The position numbers and the translations under genes are program-made. The notes under the pieces were generated by a model. That model was not told the origin of the DNA and did not search any database. It saw only the letters and a program-made list of their open reading frames with translations. Shown piece after piece: positions 49,011-56,586 of a DNA stretch of 64,000 nucleotides (positions are counted from its first letter, which is position 1; every line of letters starts with the position of its first letter). This stretch comes from Actinophytocola sp044466355 (GTDB lineage Bacteria; Actinomycetota; Actinomycetes; Mycobacteriales; Pseudonocardiaceae): NCBI RefSeq assembly GCF_044466355.1, contig NZ_JBITMQ010000022.1, positions 1-64,000 of the forward strand, read 5' to 3'.

Positions 49011-50489
49011 CTACACCCCTGGCCAGGTGTGCACGGGTTCGTTGGTGTGCATGTGGGTGGCGTAGCGGCGGGTCATCTCCCGCAACGCCTGCTCACGCGT
49101 CACCGACCGGGTCTCCTCCAGCGCGCGCACGGTGTCGACCTGCCACGTCGCACCGTTGCGCCCCGAGATGCAGCGCCGTTCGATCACGCCGAGCAGGCGG
49201 TCCCGCTGGGCGGGCGCGACGCCCCACGTGTCGAGGCCGGTGTGCGCGAGCGGCAGCAGCCTGCGCAGCACCAGCTCGGTGACCGGCACGTCGCCGATCC
49301 CCGGCCAGTACACCCTGGCCCCGATCCCACCCTTCGCGGCGGCGTGGAAGTTCTCCTCCGCCGCCGAGAAGCTCATCTGCGTCCACAGTGGACGCTCCTG
49401 GTCGGCCAGCGCCCGGACCAGCCCGAAGTAGAGCGCCGCGTTGGCCATCACGTCCACGACCGTCGGGCCCGCGGGCAGCACCCGGTTCTCGACCCGCAGG
49501 TGCGGGCGGCCGTCGACCACGTCGTAGATCGGCCGGTTCCAGCGGTAGATCGTGCCGTTGTGCAGGCGCAACTCACTCAGCTGCGGCGCGCCGCCGTCGG
49601 CCAGCACCTGCGCCGGGTCCTCGTCGTCGCACAGCGGCAGCAGCGCCGAGTAGTAGCGCACGTTCTCCTCGAACAGGTCGAAGATCGACGTGATCCACCG
49701 GTCACCGAACCACACGCGCGGCCGCACGCCCTGCGCCTTCAGCTCGTCCGGCCGGGTGTCGGTGGACTGCTCGAACAACGCGATGCGGCTCTCCGCCCAC
49801 AGCTGCTTGCCGAACAGGTACGGCGAGTTGGCGCCCAGCGCGACCTGGATGCCCGCGACGACCTGGCTCGCGTTCCAGAAGTCGGCGAACCGCTCCGGCG
49901 CCACCTGCAGGTGGTACTGGACGCTGGTGCAGGCCGACTCGGGCGCGATCGTGTCCGCCTGGGTGCGCAGCCGCTCCTCACCCGCGATGTCGATCTCCAG
50001 GTCCTCCCCGCGGGCGGCGAAGATCTGCTGGTCGAGCAGCTTGTAGCGCTGGTTCGCCGACAGGGTGTCCGCGTTCATGTGATCGTGCTGCAACGTCGGC
50101 AGGATGCCGATCATCACGATGTTCGCGTCGACCGTCCCGGCCTTGACCTCCGCCGCGTTCAGCGACGCGCGCAGGCTCTCCTCGAAACCGGACAGCCCGT
50201 CCGGTCCCAGCTCACGCGGGGCCAGGTTGATCTCGATGTTGAACTGCCCCAGCTCGGTCTGGAAGTCCGGGTCGGCGATCGCGGCCAGGACGTCCTCGTT
50301 CCTCATCGCCGGGTCGCCTGCCGCGTCGACCAGGTTCAGCTCGACCTCCAGCCCGGACATCGGCCGGTCGGTGTCGAAGGCCGACTGCTTCAGCATCTGC
50401 GCGAACACGTCCAGGCACAGGCGCACCTTCTCCCGGAACCGCTGCCTGTCGGCGCGGGTGAACTCGGTCCGCTCGACATCCTTGCCCAT
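49011..50489 (-). CDS. Glutamate-cysteine ligase-family (GCS2) enzyme
   Basis: This encodes 492 residues from ATG 50489 (MGKDVERTEFTRADRQ); an ATG two codons earlier is also possible. It shows the GCS2/carboxylate-amine ligase fold: SGLEVELNLVDAAGDPAMRN, FNIEINLAPRELGPDGLSGF, ACTSVQYHLQVAPERFADFW, and HNGTIYRWNRPIYDVVDGRP followed by HLRVENRVLPAGPT. These are the ATP/metal and glutamate sites. The family ligates glutamate to an amine. Actinobacteria make mycothiol instead of glutathione, so the true substrate is uncertain. Its gene is divergent from oligoribonuclease. Confidence 0.78.
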   Translation of the reverse strand: MGKDVERTEFTRADRQRFREKVRLCLDVFAQMLKQSAFDTDRPMSGLEVELNLVDAAGDPAMRNEDVLAAIADPDFQTELGQFNIEINLAPRELGPDGLSGFEESLRASLNAAEVKAGTVDANIVMIGILPTLQHDHMNADTLSANQRYKLLDQQIFAARGEDLEIDIAGEERLRTQADTIAPESACTSVQYHLQVAPERFADFWNASQVVAGIQVALGANSPYLFGKQLWAESRIALFEQSTDTRPDELKAQGVRPRVWFGDRWITSIFDLFEENVRYYSALLPLCDDEDPAQVLADGGAPQLSELRLHNGTIYRWNRPIYDVVDGRPHLRVENRVLPAGPTVVDVMANAALYFGLVRALADQERPLWTQMSFSAAEENFHAAAKGGIGARVYWPGIGDVPVTELVLRRLLPLAHTGLDTWGVAPAQRDRLLGVIERRCISGRNGATWQVDTVRALEETRSVTREQALREMTRRYATHMHTNEPVHTWPGV

Positions 50490-50582
50490 CCGCATCGCCC
50501 CACTAGGTGATCTCGCGTACCGGGAAGCCTCGCGCCAAGCCTTTACCCCCGCAAGCTGCGAGATCAAACCAGCGTACCGGGA

Positions 50583-50588
50583 TAAGCT
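50583..50588 (+). promoter_or_regulatory. -10 box of orn (leaderless)
   Basis: TAAGCT at 50583-50588 is followed by 7 bases and the GTG at 50596. No Shine-Dalgarno sequence is present. Confidence 0.45.
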
Positions 50589-50595
50589 CCTTCGG

Positions 50596-51201
50596 GTGAC
50601 GGACAACCTGGTGTGGATCGACTGCGAGATGACCGGCCTCGACCTGAGCAAGGACGCACTGATCGAGATCGCGGTGCTCGTGACCGACTCGGACCTCAAC
50701 ATCGTCGACGAGGGCGTCGACATAGTCATCCACGCGGACGACGCGGCACTGGACGCCATGCCGGACGTCGTGCGCGAGATGCACGCCGCGTCCGGCCTCA
50801 CCCCGCTGGTGCGCCAGTCGACGGTCTCGATCGCCGAAGCCGAGACCCAGGTACTCGACTACGTGCGCAAACACATCCCGGACGCCCGCACCGCACCCCT
50901 GTGCGGCAACTCCATCGCCACCGACCGCGGCTTCATCGCCCGCGACATGCCCGCCCTCGACGCCCACCTCCACTACCGGATGATCGACGTGTCCTCCATC
51001 AAGGAGCTGTGCAGGCGCTGGTACCCGCGGATCTACTACGCGCAGCCCGACAAGGGCCTCACCCACCGCGCGCTCGCGGACATCAGGGAGTCGATCCGGG
51101 AGCTGGAGTACTACCGGGGCACCGCGTTCGTCCCGGCCCCCGGGCCGACGAGCGACCAGGCAAAAGCCGTGGCAGAGGGCCTGATGAACCGCAAGCCCTG
51201 A
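50596..51201 (+). CDS. orn: Oligoribonuclease
   Basis: This encodes 201 residues, the normal length. The DEDDh exonuclease motifs are VWIDCEMTGLD (Asp9, Glu11), APLCGNSIATDRGFIARDMP (second Asp), and the C-terminal GLTHRALADIRESIRELEYY with His and Asp. Orn degrades 2-5-nt RNAs and linear di-GMP and is essential in many bacteria. The GTG start fits a TAAGCT -10 box 7 bases upstream. tRNA-His follows 62 bases later. Confidence 0.95.
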   Translation: MTDNLVWIDCEMTGLDLSKDALIEIAVLVTDSDLNIVDEGVDIVIHADDAALDAMPDVVREMHAASGLTPLVRQSTVSIAEAETQVLDYVRKHIPDARTAPLCGNSIATDRGFIARDMPALDAHLHYRMIDVSSIKELCRRWYPRIYYAQPDKGLTHRALADIRESIRELEYYRGTAFVPAPGPTSDQAKAVAEGLMNRKP

Positions 51202-51230
51202 CCTGCTGTCGGACCGTCCACCGGGCACGT

Positions 51231-51236
51231 TACGAT
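51231..51236 (+). promoter_or_regulatory. -10 box of tRNA-His
   Basis: TACGAT at 51231-51236 lies about 28 bases before the mature tRNA, with a weak -35-like TGTCGG at 51207-51212 (spacer 18). Confidence 0.4.
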
Positions 51237-51263
51237 ATGTGCGCTGCCCGCTGCGGCGGCGAT

Positions 51264-51337
51264 GGTGGGTGTAGCTCAGCTGGTAGAGCACCTGGTTGTG
51301 GTCCAGGATGTCGCGGGTTCAAGTCCCGTCACTCACC
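51264..51337 (+). tRNA. tRNA-His (GTG anticodon)
   Basis: The cloverleaf is complete. The acceptor arms GTGGGTG (51265-51271) and CACTCAC (51330-51336) pair with one G-U. The D-arm is GCTCAGCTGGTAGAGC, the anticodon loop TTGTGGT has GTG at 51298-51300, and the T-arm contains GGGTTCAAGTCCC. G at 51264 opposite C at 51337 is the extra G-1:C73 pair characteristic of tRNA-His. CCA is not encoded. Confidence 0.95.
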
Positions 51338-51354
51338 CGTGGATGACCCTGTTC

Positions 51355-51374
51355 GGTGGCCCTTCGGGGCCACC
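51355..51374 (+). terminator. Hairpin with UUCG loop after tRNA-His
   Basis: GGTGGCCC and GGGCCACC form a perfect 8-bp stem around a stable TTCG tetraloop. It lies 17 bases after the tRNA and probably ends or stabilises its transcript. Confidence 0.7.
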
Positions 51375-51398
51375 TTCCCGGGCGGGTTCGTCATCATG

Positions 51399-51420
51399 TT
51401 GGGGGGCCGAGCCCCCCCAA
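51399..51420. repeat. G6/C7 hairpin, REP-like
   Basis: TTGGGGGGC (51399-51407), CGA and GCCCCCCCAA (51411-51420) form a very stable hairpin. Short palindromes with TTGGGGGG and CCCCCCAA ends are common extragenic repeats in actinomycetes as I recall. No second copy was noticed in this window. Confidence 0.5.
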
Positions 51421-51531
51421 ACCCCCCACGGTGCCGTTGGTTCGGCCTGACTGCGTGGCTGGCTTTTCAACAGGACGACCCCGTTTGGTGGCCCCCACGG
51501 TGTGGTGTGGTGTGGCCGTCCTTGACACACG

Positions 51532-51565
51532 CCCCCCCCCCCCGGAAGCGGGGCTCCCGGGGGGG
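51532..51565 (-). terminator. Poly-C/poly-G hairpin downstream of the L,D-transpeptidase gene
   Basis: A run of twelve C residues (51532-51543) followed by GG pairs with CCGGGGGGG at 51557-51565. It lies just past the transpeptidase stop. It is likely to act as a GC-rich terminator for that gene and is prone to length variation. Confidence 0.5.
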
Positions 51566-51576
51566 TGTTGTCGGTG

Positions 51577-52788
51577 CTAGCGTTTGCCGCCCTTCGTCCA
51601 CTGGGGCCACGGGATCTGCCAGTCGCCCAGGCCGTCCCATGACTCCAGGACCGGGCCGCCGCTGTTCTTCACGACGATCACGTCGCCCTTCTGGCTGATC
51701 TCCTGCAGCCAGGCGGCGTTCTCCGTGGTCATGTTGATGCAGCCGTGGCTCACGTTCCGGTGGCCCTGGTCGCCCACCGACCAGGGGGCCGAGTGGTAGA
51801 AGATGCCGCTGTTCGACATGCGGCTCGCCACCGCCACCGTCGTCCGGTAGCCCTCCGCCGCGTCCGTCGGCACGCCGTACGTGCTCGAGTCCATCGTGTA
51901 GTTCGTGTGCTCGCTCATGACCACGTAGGTGCCCGACGGGGTCTCGTGGCCCGGCTTGCCCATCGAGATCGGGATCGTCCGCGCGACCTTGCCGTTCACC
52001 GTGACCGTCATCTTGTGGGTGCCGCCGTCCGCCGTGGCGACGATGGCCTTTCCGACGGTGACGTTGACCACCCGGCTCTCGTTGCCGAACACGCCGTTGC
52101 CGAAGTCCTTGCCGAAGATCGCCGCGTTGATCGTGATCTTCGTCCCGGGCGCCCAGTACGTCTTCGGTCGCCAGTGGACCTCACTGTCGGAGAACCAGTA
52201 GAACGCGCCCTCGGTGCGCGGGGTCGTCGCGATCTGGACGGCCCGCTCCACCGCCGCCTTGTTCTCGATGTCCACGTCGAAGTAGAAGGCCAGCGGCTGC
52301 CCCACGCCCACGGTCTGCCCGTCCAGCGGGTTCATCGACACGTCCGCCCTCAGCCGCGGCGTGGCCGTGGTGAACACCGACTTCACCGTCGCACGCTTCT
52401 CGTCGGAGCCCTTGCCCGACGCGGTCGCCGTGTAGGTCCTGCCGAACCCGAGCGGCTCGGTCGTCTGCCACGTCGTCTTGTCCGGCGACAACTGGCCCTT
52501 GACCTGCTCACCCTGCTCGTTGACCACGCGCACCTGCGTGAGCATGCCGTCCACCGCCGCGATCGTGACCGGGTTGCCCGGCACCACGTCCGCGGCCTTG
52601 TCGGCGGGCGTGATCGCGAGCCTCACCGGCTTCTTCGGCGGCGCCGGTTTCGCACTCGACGACGTCGTCGGCTTGTCCGTCGCGGGGGCGGACTCGGCCG
52701 CACCGGTCGTACAAGACGTGATCATCAACACTGCGAGGCCCAGCACCCCGCCCATCAGCGGCCCCCGCCGCCGACCACCCCAGCCCAT
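51577..52788 (-). CDS. L,D-transpeptidase lipoprotein with two immunoglobulin-like domains
   Basis: This encodes 403 residues from ATG 52788 (MGWGGRRRGPLMGGVLGL), with a lipobox LMITSC. Two Ig-like domains (about residues 60-165 and 166-260, with FYFDVDIENKAAVERAVQIA) precede the YkuD catalytic domain. The latter has IPISMGKPGHETPSGTYVVM and the active site VSHGCINMTTENAAWL, where Cys is the nucleophile. It makes 3-3 cross-links in peptidoglycan and resembles mycobacterial LdtMt2. Earlier starts at 52803 and 52824 are possible; 52788 has GGGGCGG upstream. Confidence 0.88.
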   Translation of the reverse strand: MGWGGRRRGPLMGGVLGLAVLMITSCTTGAAESAPATDKPTTSSSAKPAPPKKPVRLAITPADKAADVVPGNPVTIAAVDGMLTQVRVVNEQGEQVKGQLSPDKTTWQTTEPLGFGRTYTATASGKGSDEKRATVKSVFTTATPRLRADVSMNPLDGQTVGVGQPLAFYFDVDIENKAAVERAVQIATTPRTEGAFYWFSDSEVHWRPKTYWAPGTKITINAAIFGKDFGNGVFGNESRVVNVTVGKAIVATADGGTHKMTVTVNGKVARTIPISMGKPGHETPSGTYVVMSEHTNYTMDSSTYGVPTDAAEGYRTTVAVASRMSNSGIFYHSAPWSVGDQGHRNVSHGCINMTTENAAWLQEISQKGDVIVVKNSGGPVLESWDGLGDWQIPWPQWTKGGKR

Positions 52789-52908
52789 CACACACCGCCC
52801 CATTTGCCCGTGATCGTCATGCACAGTGTGCCGGATGCGTCCAACGCCCTGGAGCAGGCCATCCGCATCAATGGGGAATCCGGTTTCAGGGGTCTCCAGA
52901 CCACGTGA

Positions 52909-52914
52909 TACCGT
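52909..52914 (+). promoter_or_regulatory. -10 box of tRNA-Lys
   Basis: TACCGT at 52909-52914 lies about 38 bases before the tRNA. A GGAGAG/CTCTCC dyad at 52930-52944 sits between. No clear -35 was found. Confidence 0.4.
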
Positions 52915-52951
52915 TCTTCACGTCGCGCCGGAGAGATCCTCTCCGACACGC

Positions 52952-53027
52952 GCGCCGCTAGCTCAACTGGCAGAGCAGCTGGCTCTTAACCAGCGGGTTC
53001 GGGGTTCGAGTCCCTGGCGGCGTACCA
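52952..53027 (+). tRNA. tRNA-Lys (CTT anticodon)
   Basis: Acceptor arms GCGCCGC (52952-52958) and GCGGCGT (53017-53023) pair with one G-U at the end. The anticodon stem GCTGG/CCAGC closes loop CTCTTAA, with CTT at 52985-52987. The T-arm contains GGGTTCGAGTCCC, and CCA is encoded (53025-53027). Confidence 0.96.
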
Positions 53028-53032
53028 CGGGA

Positions 53033-53073
53033 CCGCAGGTCAGCATACGCGCTGACCTGCGGTTCTGTTTTTT
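53033..53073 (+). terminator. Intrinsic terminator of tRNA-Lys
   Basis: CCGCAGGTCAGC (53033-53044) pairs perfectly with GCTGACCTGCGG (53051-53062), and a TTCTGTTTTTT tract follows. Confidence 0.92.
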
Positions 53074-53124
53074 ACAGGTCGCTTCCGCGCTGGCTCCGAC
53101 CGTCCACCGTCGCCTGATGGGTGC

Positions 53125-53433
53125 TCAGCGGCGGGCATGGGCGGAGAGCAAGATCAACAACAGCTCGCCAACCACAGCTTCGTTGACCCTGGGGTGCTGG
53201 CCGACCGAGTTTGATCTCCAGCGCAACTCCAGAGTGCTTGCCAGGAGTTCGAGCATGTCCGGGTACAACCGCCGGGCGGCGGCCATCGCGGCGTGACCGT
53301 AATGGGCGGCGAGCCGGAGCTCCGCGTCACGAGAACCCTGGTCCCCGACCATCCGCGTGGTGACGACTCCGCGTACGTCGTCCGGGACGGCGTAGCGGTC
53401 ACCGTCGTGGGACACGACCAGCCCGGCGGACAC
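53125..53433 (-). pseudogene. Remnant of a larger gene, possibly a regulator
   Basis: The frame reads MSAGLVVSHDGDRYAVPDDV, then RMVGDQGSRDAELRLAAHYG and AAARRLYPDMLELLASTLEL. This looks like real protein: a winged-helix-like end and a helical segment. It lacks a ribosome-binding site and a full-length domain. In-frame residues continue upstream of the GTG for about 20 codons until a TAA. A decayed regulator gene is the best guess; a functional 102-residue protein cannot be excluded. Confidence 0.35.
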
Positions 53434-53616
53434 CAGCTCCGCGAGGACCTGGCCTACTGCATCGCCCCGACCTCGATCGCCGCGTGCACAACGTTAAGCA
53501 GCATCACGTAGCGATATGAGCAGGCAAGGTTCCACACCGCGTGCAGCCTTCTCGCAACACTTACCTCCGCGTATTAGCCCGCGATGCTTGCCATCTTCCC
53601 GCAGAGCGCTCTAGCG

Positions 53617-53638
53617 TAATATCGCTCCTCGTGAAGCG
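53617..53638 (+). promoter_or_regulatory. Promoter and operator of the TetR-led operon
   Basis: TAATAT at 53617-53622 is a good -10 box. It is followed at once by CGCTCCTCGTGAAGCG (53623-53638), an imperfect palindrome matching its own reverse complement at 12 of 16 positions. Binding there would block transcription, as expected for autorepression by the TetR protein encoded 17 bases downstream. Confidence 0.5.
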
Positions 53639-53654
53639 TAAGTAGGAAGGTGTC

Positions 53655-54230
53655 ATGTCAGGACGTCCACGCGATCCAGAACTCGAGCAGCGTCTGCTCT
53701 CCGCGGCGTGGCTGCTGTTGACCAGTGAGGGCTACGACGCCTTCACCCTGGCGCGGATCGCGACCGACGCGAACGCCCATCGCAGCGACGTCTACCGGCG
53801 ATGGCAGACCAAGGCGCAGGCGGTCACCGCGGCGCTGGCCAAGCATCTGCCACCGATCCCGGAGGTGGACACCGGCTCGCTCTACCTCGACCTGCGGGCG
53901 ATCGTCGACGGCCTGGCGACGGCATGGTCCGCGCCGTGGATGGACGGGCTGGTCGGGCTGCTGGCGGACCTGCGCCGTGACCCCGAGGCCGAAGCGGCCT
54001 TCCAGGCGATGGCCGGCCGGCGGCGGGGTGTCGTGGCCGCGGTGATCGAGCGTGCCGTGCACCGCGGCGAGATCCCCGAGCCAGTCAACCCGTACCTGCC
54101 AGGTGACCTCCTGGAGGGTCCACTGATGCACCGTCAGATGCTCACGCGGCGGCCGATCACGTCCGAGGACCTCGACCTGATCGCGCAGTCGGCCCACTGG
54201 CTGCTCACCAGGACGCGGGTGACCCGATGA
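53655..54230 (+). CDS. TetR-family transcriptional regulator
   Basis: This encodes 191 residues. The HTH is at about residues 10-55 (RLLSAAWLLLTSEGYDAFTL followed by ARIATDANAHRSDVYRRWQT). The C-terminal part resembles TetR_C_11-like ligand domains (YLDLRAIVDGLATAWSAPWM). AGGAAGG precedes the ATG. It is the first gene of an operon with an amidase, a hydrolase and a CoA ligase, and overlaps the amidase gene by 4 bases. It probably senses the substrate of that pathway. Confidence 0.85.
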   Translation: MSGRPRDPELEQRLLSAAWLLLTSEGYDAFTLARIATDANAHRSDVYRRWQTKAQAVTAALAKHLPPIPEVDTGSLYLDLRAIVDGLATAWSAPWMDGLVGLLADLRRDPEAEAAFQAMAGRRRGVVAAVIERAVHRGEIPEPVNPYLPGDLLEGPLMHRQMLTRRPITSEDLDLIAQSAHWLLTRTRVTR

Positions 54231-55654
54231 CCGAGCCGCACGAACTCTCCGCGGCCGAGCAGCTGCGCGCGCTACGCGACCGGGACATCTCCTCGCGCGA
54301 GCTGACGCAGCACTACCTGAACCGCATCGACAAGCTCGACGACGAGCTCGGCGCGTTCGTCACCCGCACTCCGGAACTCGCCCTCGAGGAAGCCGCCCGT
54401 GCCGACGAGCTGCTGGGGCGCGGCGAGTGGTCACCGCTGCGCGGGCTGCCGATCGGTATCAAGGACACCAACCCGACCGCGGGCATCCGAACCACGTTGG
54501 GTTCGGCCGCACTCGCCGACAACGTGCCGGCAGAGGACTCATGGACCGTGGGCCTGCTGCGCCGGGCCGGCGCGGTCGTGCTCGGCAAGACCAATGTGCC
54601 GGAGTTCGGCGTCACCTGCTTCACCGAGAACGACGTCACCCCGCGCCCCGCGGTCACGCCGTATGACCCCAGCCGTTACTCGAGTGGCTCCAGCGGCGGC
54701 GCGGCCACCGCCGTGGCGGCCGGGATGCTGCCGATAGCTCATGGCAGCGACGGCGCCGGTTCGGGCCGTACGCCGGCCGCCTGCTGCCACCTCGTCGCGG
54801 TGAAGCCGAGCCGCGGCCTGGTGAGCATGGCTCCGGCGACCTCCTTCTTCAGTCCCGGCATCGAGACGCCGATCGCACGTACGGTGTCCGACGCGGCGTT
54901 GCTGCTGGACGTCATGGCGCGGCCGTGGCCGGGCGATCTCCACGGCTGGCGTCCCGCGCGGAGCTTCGCGGACGCGATCGGGCAGCAGCCGCCCGGAGGG
55001 CTGCGGATCGCGATGTGGACCCAGACCGGGCTGGACGGGATCGACTCGCACCCGGAGTCGGTTCGTGCCGTCCAGCGCGCGGCGACCCTGCTCCGCGAAC
55101 TCGGGCACGAGGTACGGGAGATCGCGATCCCCGCCCGCTACACCGAGTCGGTGCGGCAGGCGATCTTCCAGTGGTTCGAGACCCGCACCGCGGCCTCGGT
55201 CCCGGCTCTCATCCCGCCCGAGCGACGGCACCTGCTCATGCCGTACACACGCCATCTGCTCGCGGCGGGCGAGACGCGATCCGCCGTCGACGTCGAACTC
55301 GGGCAGGCGACTCTCGCGCAGTACGCCAGTACCTTCCTCGACGCACTCGCCGACTTCGACGTCGCGTTGACGCCGACGACCAACGGTCCGGCCGTGCCAC
55401 TCGGCCACTACCTCGCGGACGGGATCGAGCAGGTTCCCGACCGGATGCTGGCCTGGTCGTGTCACACGCCGTGGGCGAACTTCACCGGCGCACCGGCCGT
55501 CGCGCTCCCGTCGCACCAGGACCGCGACGGGCTGCCCGTCGGCGTGCAGCTTGTCGGCCGCGCACGGCACGACGGCCGGCTGCTCGCGCTCGCCGCCCAG
55601 CTCGAACGCGCCGGCCTGTGGGCCGACACCCACCCGCCCTGCTGGTATCTGTGA
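54227..55654 (+). CDS. Amidase-signature family hydrolase
   Basis: This encodes 475 residues of the amidase signature family. The Ser-cisSer-Lys triad is visible: Lys79 (GIKDTNP), the Ser in YSSGSSGGAATAV (about residue 155) and the nucleophile Ser179 in GSDGAGSGRTPA. The usual DGGGSIR reads DGAGSGR. It hydrolyses amides to acids and ammonia. Within the TetR-led operon it could liberate the acid that the CoA ligase activates. Confidence 0.87.
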   Translation: MTEPHELSAAEQLRALRDRDISSRELTQHYLNRIDKLDDELGAFVTRTPELALEEAARADELLGRGEWSPLRGLPIGIKDTNPTAGIRTTLGSAALADNVPAEDSWTVGLLRRAGAVVLGKTNVPEFGVTCFTENDVTPRPAVTPYDPSRYSSGSSGGAATAVAAGMLPIAHGSDGAGSGRTPAACCHLVAVKPSRGLVSMAPATSFFSPGIETPIARTVSDAALLLDVMARPWPGDLHGWRPARSFADAIGQQPPGGLRIAMWTQTGLDGIDSHPESVRAVQRAATLLRELGHEVREIAIPARYTESVRQAIFQWFETRTAASVPALIPPERRHLLMPYTRHLLAAGETRSAVDVELGQATLAQYASTFLDALADFDVALTPTTNGPAVPLGHYLADGIEQVPDRMLAWSCHTPWANFTGAPAVALPSHQDRDGLPVGVQLVGRARHDGRLLALAAQLERAGLWADTHPPCWYL

Positions 55655-55667
55655 AAGGTCGAGCGTC

Positions 55668-56576
55668 ATGGCAGTAGACGGTTTCTCGCGCGGCACGCCC
55701 CCGGGGCTCGCCCCAGGCCGGGGCCTGACCGAACGGCTCGTGGAGCTTCCCGGCGGACGGCGCCTTCGCGCGGTTGTGGCCGGTGACGCACGCGGTCCGC
55801 TCGTCGTCTTCGAGGCCGGTATGAGTGCGCCGGCCGCGGAGTGGGTGCACACCCAGCGGCAAGTCAGCGAGCGGGCCCGCACGGTCAGCTACGACCGCGC
55901 CGGCTATGGCGGCAGCGACGACGCCACCGACGACCGCTCACTCGAACACCTCGCCGACGACCTGGCCGCCCTGCTCGACGCGCTGGACGAGACCGAGCCC
56001 GTCGTCCTCGTCGGGCACAGCTGGGGCGGGCCGATCCTGCGGACCTTCGCCCACCACCATCCGCAGCGCGTCGCCGGCCTGGTTTTCGTCGACGCGACAC
56101 TCGCCGAGGTCATGTCCCCGACGCTCGCGAGAGTGAACGCGGCCTCGTTCCGCGTCATGTCGGTGCTGGCCATGATCGGGGCGACCCGGCTGATCGAGCG
56201 GATGTCCTTTCCGCGGGGAATCTCCTCGGAGATCAGCGACGACGACCGCGCGATCCTGCTGCGCGACTACGCATGCAGCCGGGCAATGCGTGCGGGCAGG
56301 CGGGAGGCCGCACAGATCGTGGCCGGCTTGCCGTTGCTGCGCCGGCTCCAGGCCACCGGGACGCCCGACGTCCCGACCGTCTGCCTGCAGGCCGGCCGCG
56401 TGGACCGCGGCATGGCCAAGCTCCGCCCGCTGTTGAACCGGACGGCAGCCGACCTCATGACCGCCGCCCCACAGGGCAAAGTCGTCGTGGTCGAGGACAT
56501 CGGACATCTCATCCCGCAGGAACACCCGAACGTAGTACGCGACACGATCTTCGACCTGCTCGCCGTCACGGACTGA
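55668..56576 (+). CDS. Alpha/beta hydrolase
   Basis: This encodes 302 residues from ATG 55668, with AAAGG upstream. The nucleophile elbow is VLVGHSWGGP (Ser118), an early oxyanion strand is LVVFEAGMSAPAAEW, and the catalytic His is in VVEDIGHLIPQEHP near the C-terminus. An aromatic- or lactone-type ester substrate is possible. The cap region after FVDATLAEVM is helical. It follows the amidase by 13 bases and precedes the CoA ligase by 10. Confidence 0.87.
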   Translation: MAVDGFSRGTPPGLAPGRGLTERLVELPGGRRLRAVVAGDARGPLVVFEAGMSAPAAEWVHTQRQVSERARTVSYDRAGYGGSDDATDDRSLEHLADDLAALLDALDETEPVVLVGHSWGGPILRTFAHHHPQRVAGLVFVDATLAEVMSPTLARVNAASFRVMSVLAMIGATRLIERMSFPRGISSEISDDDRAILLRDYACSRAMRAGRREAAQIVAGLPLLRRLQATGTPDVPTVCLQAGRVDRGMAKLRPLLNRTAADLMTAAPQGKVVVVEDIGHLIPQEHPNVVRDTIFDLLAVTD

Positions 56577-56586
56577 GGAAGGACTC

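Larger units (their letters stand above)
53074..53654. other. Region between tRNA-Lys terminator and the TetR operon
   Basis: This holds a probable gene remnant on the minus strand (53125-53433) and, at its right end, the promoter and operator of the TetR-led operon. GC drops near 53500-53620. The site next to a tRNA gene is a common place for insertions, but no integrase or att repeat was seen. Confidence 0.5.
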
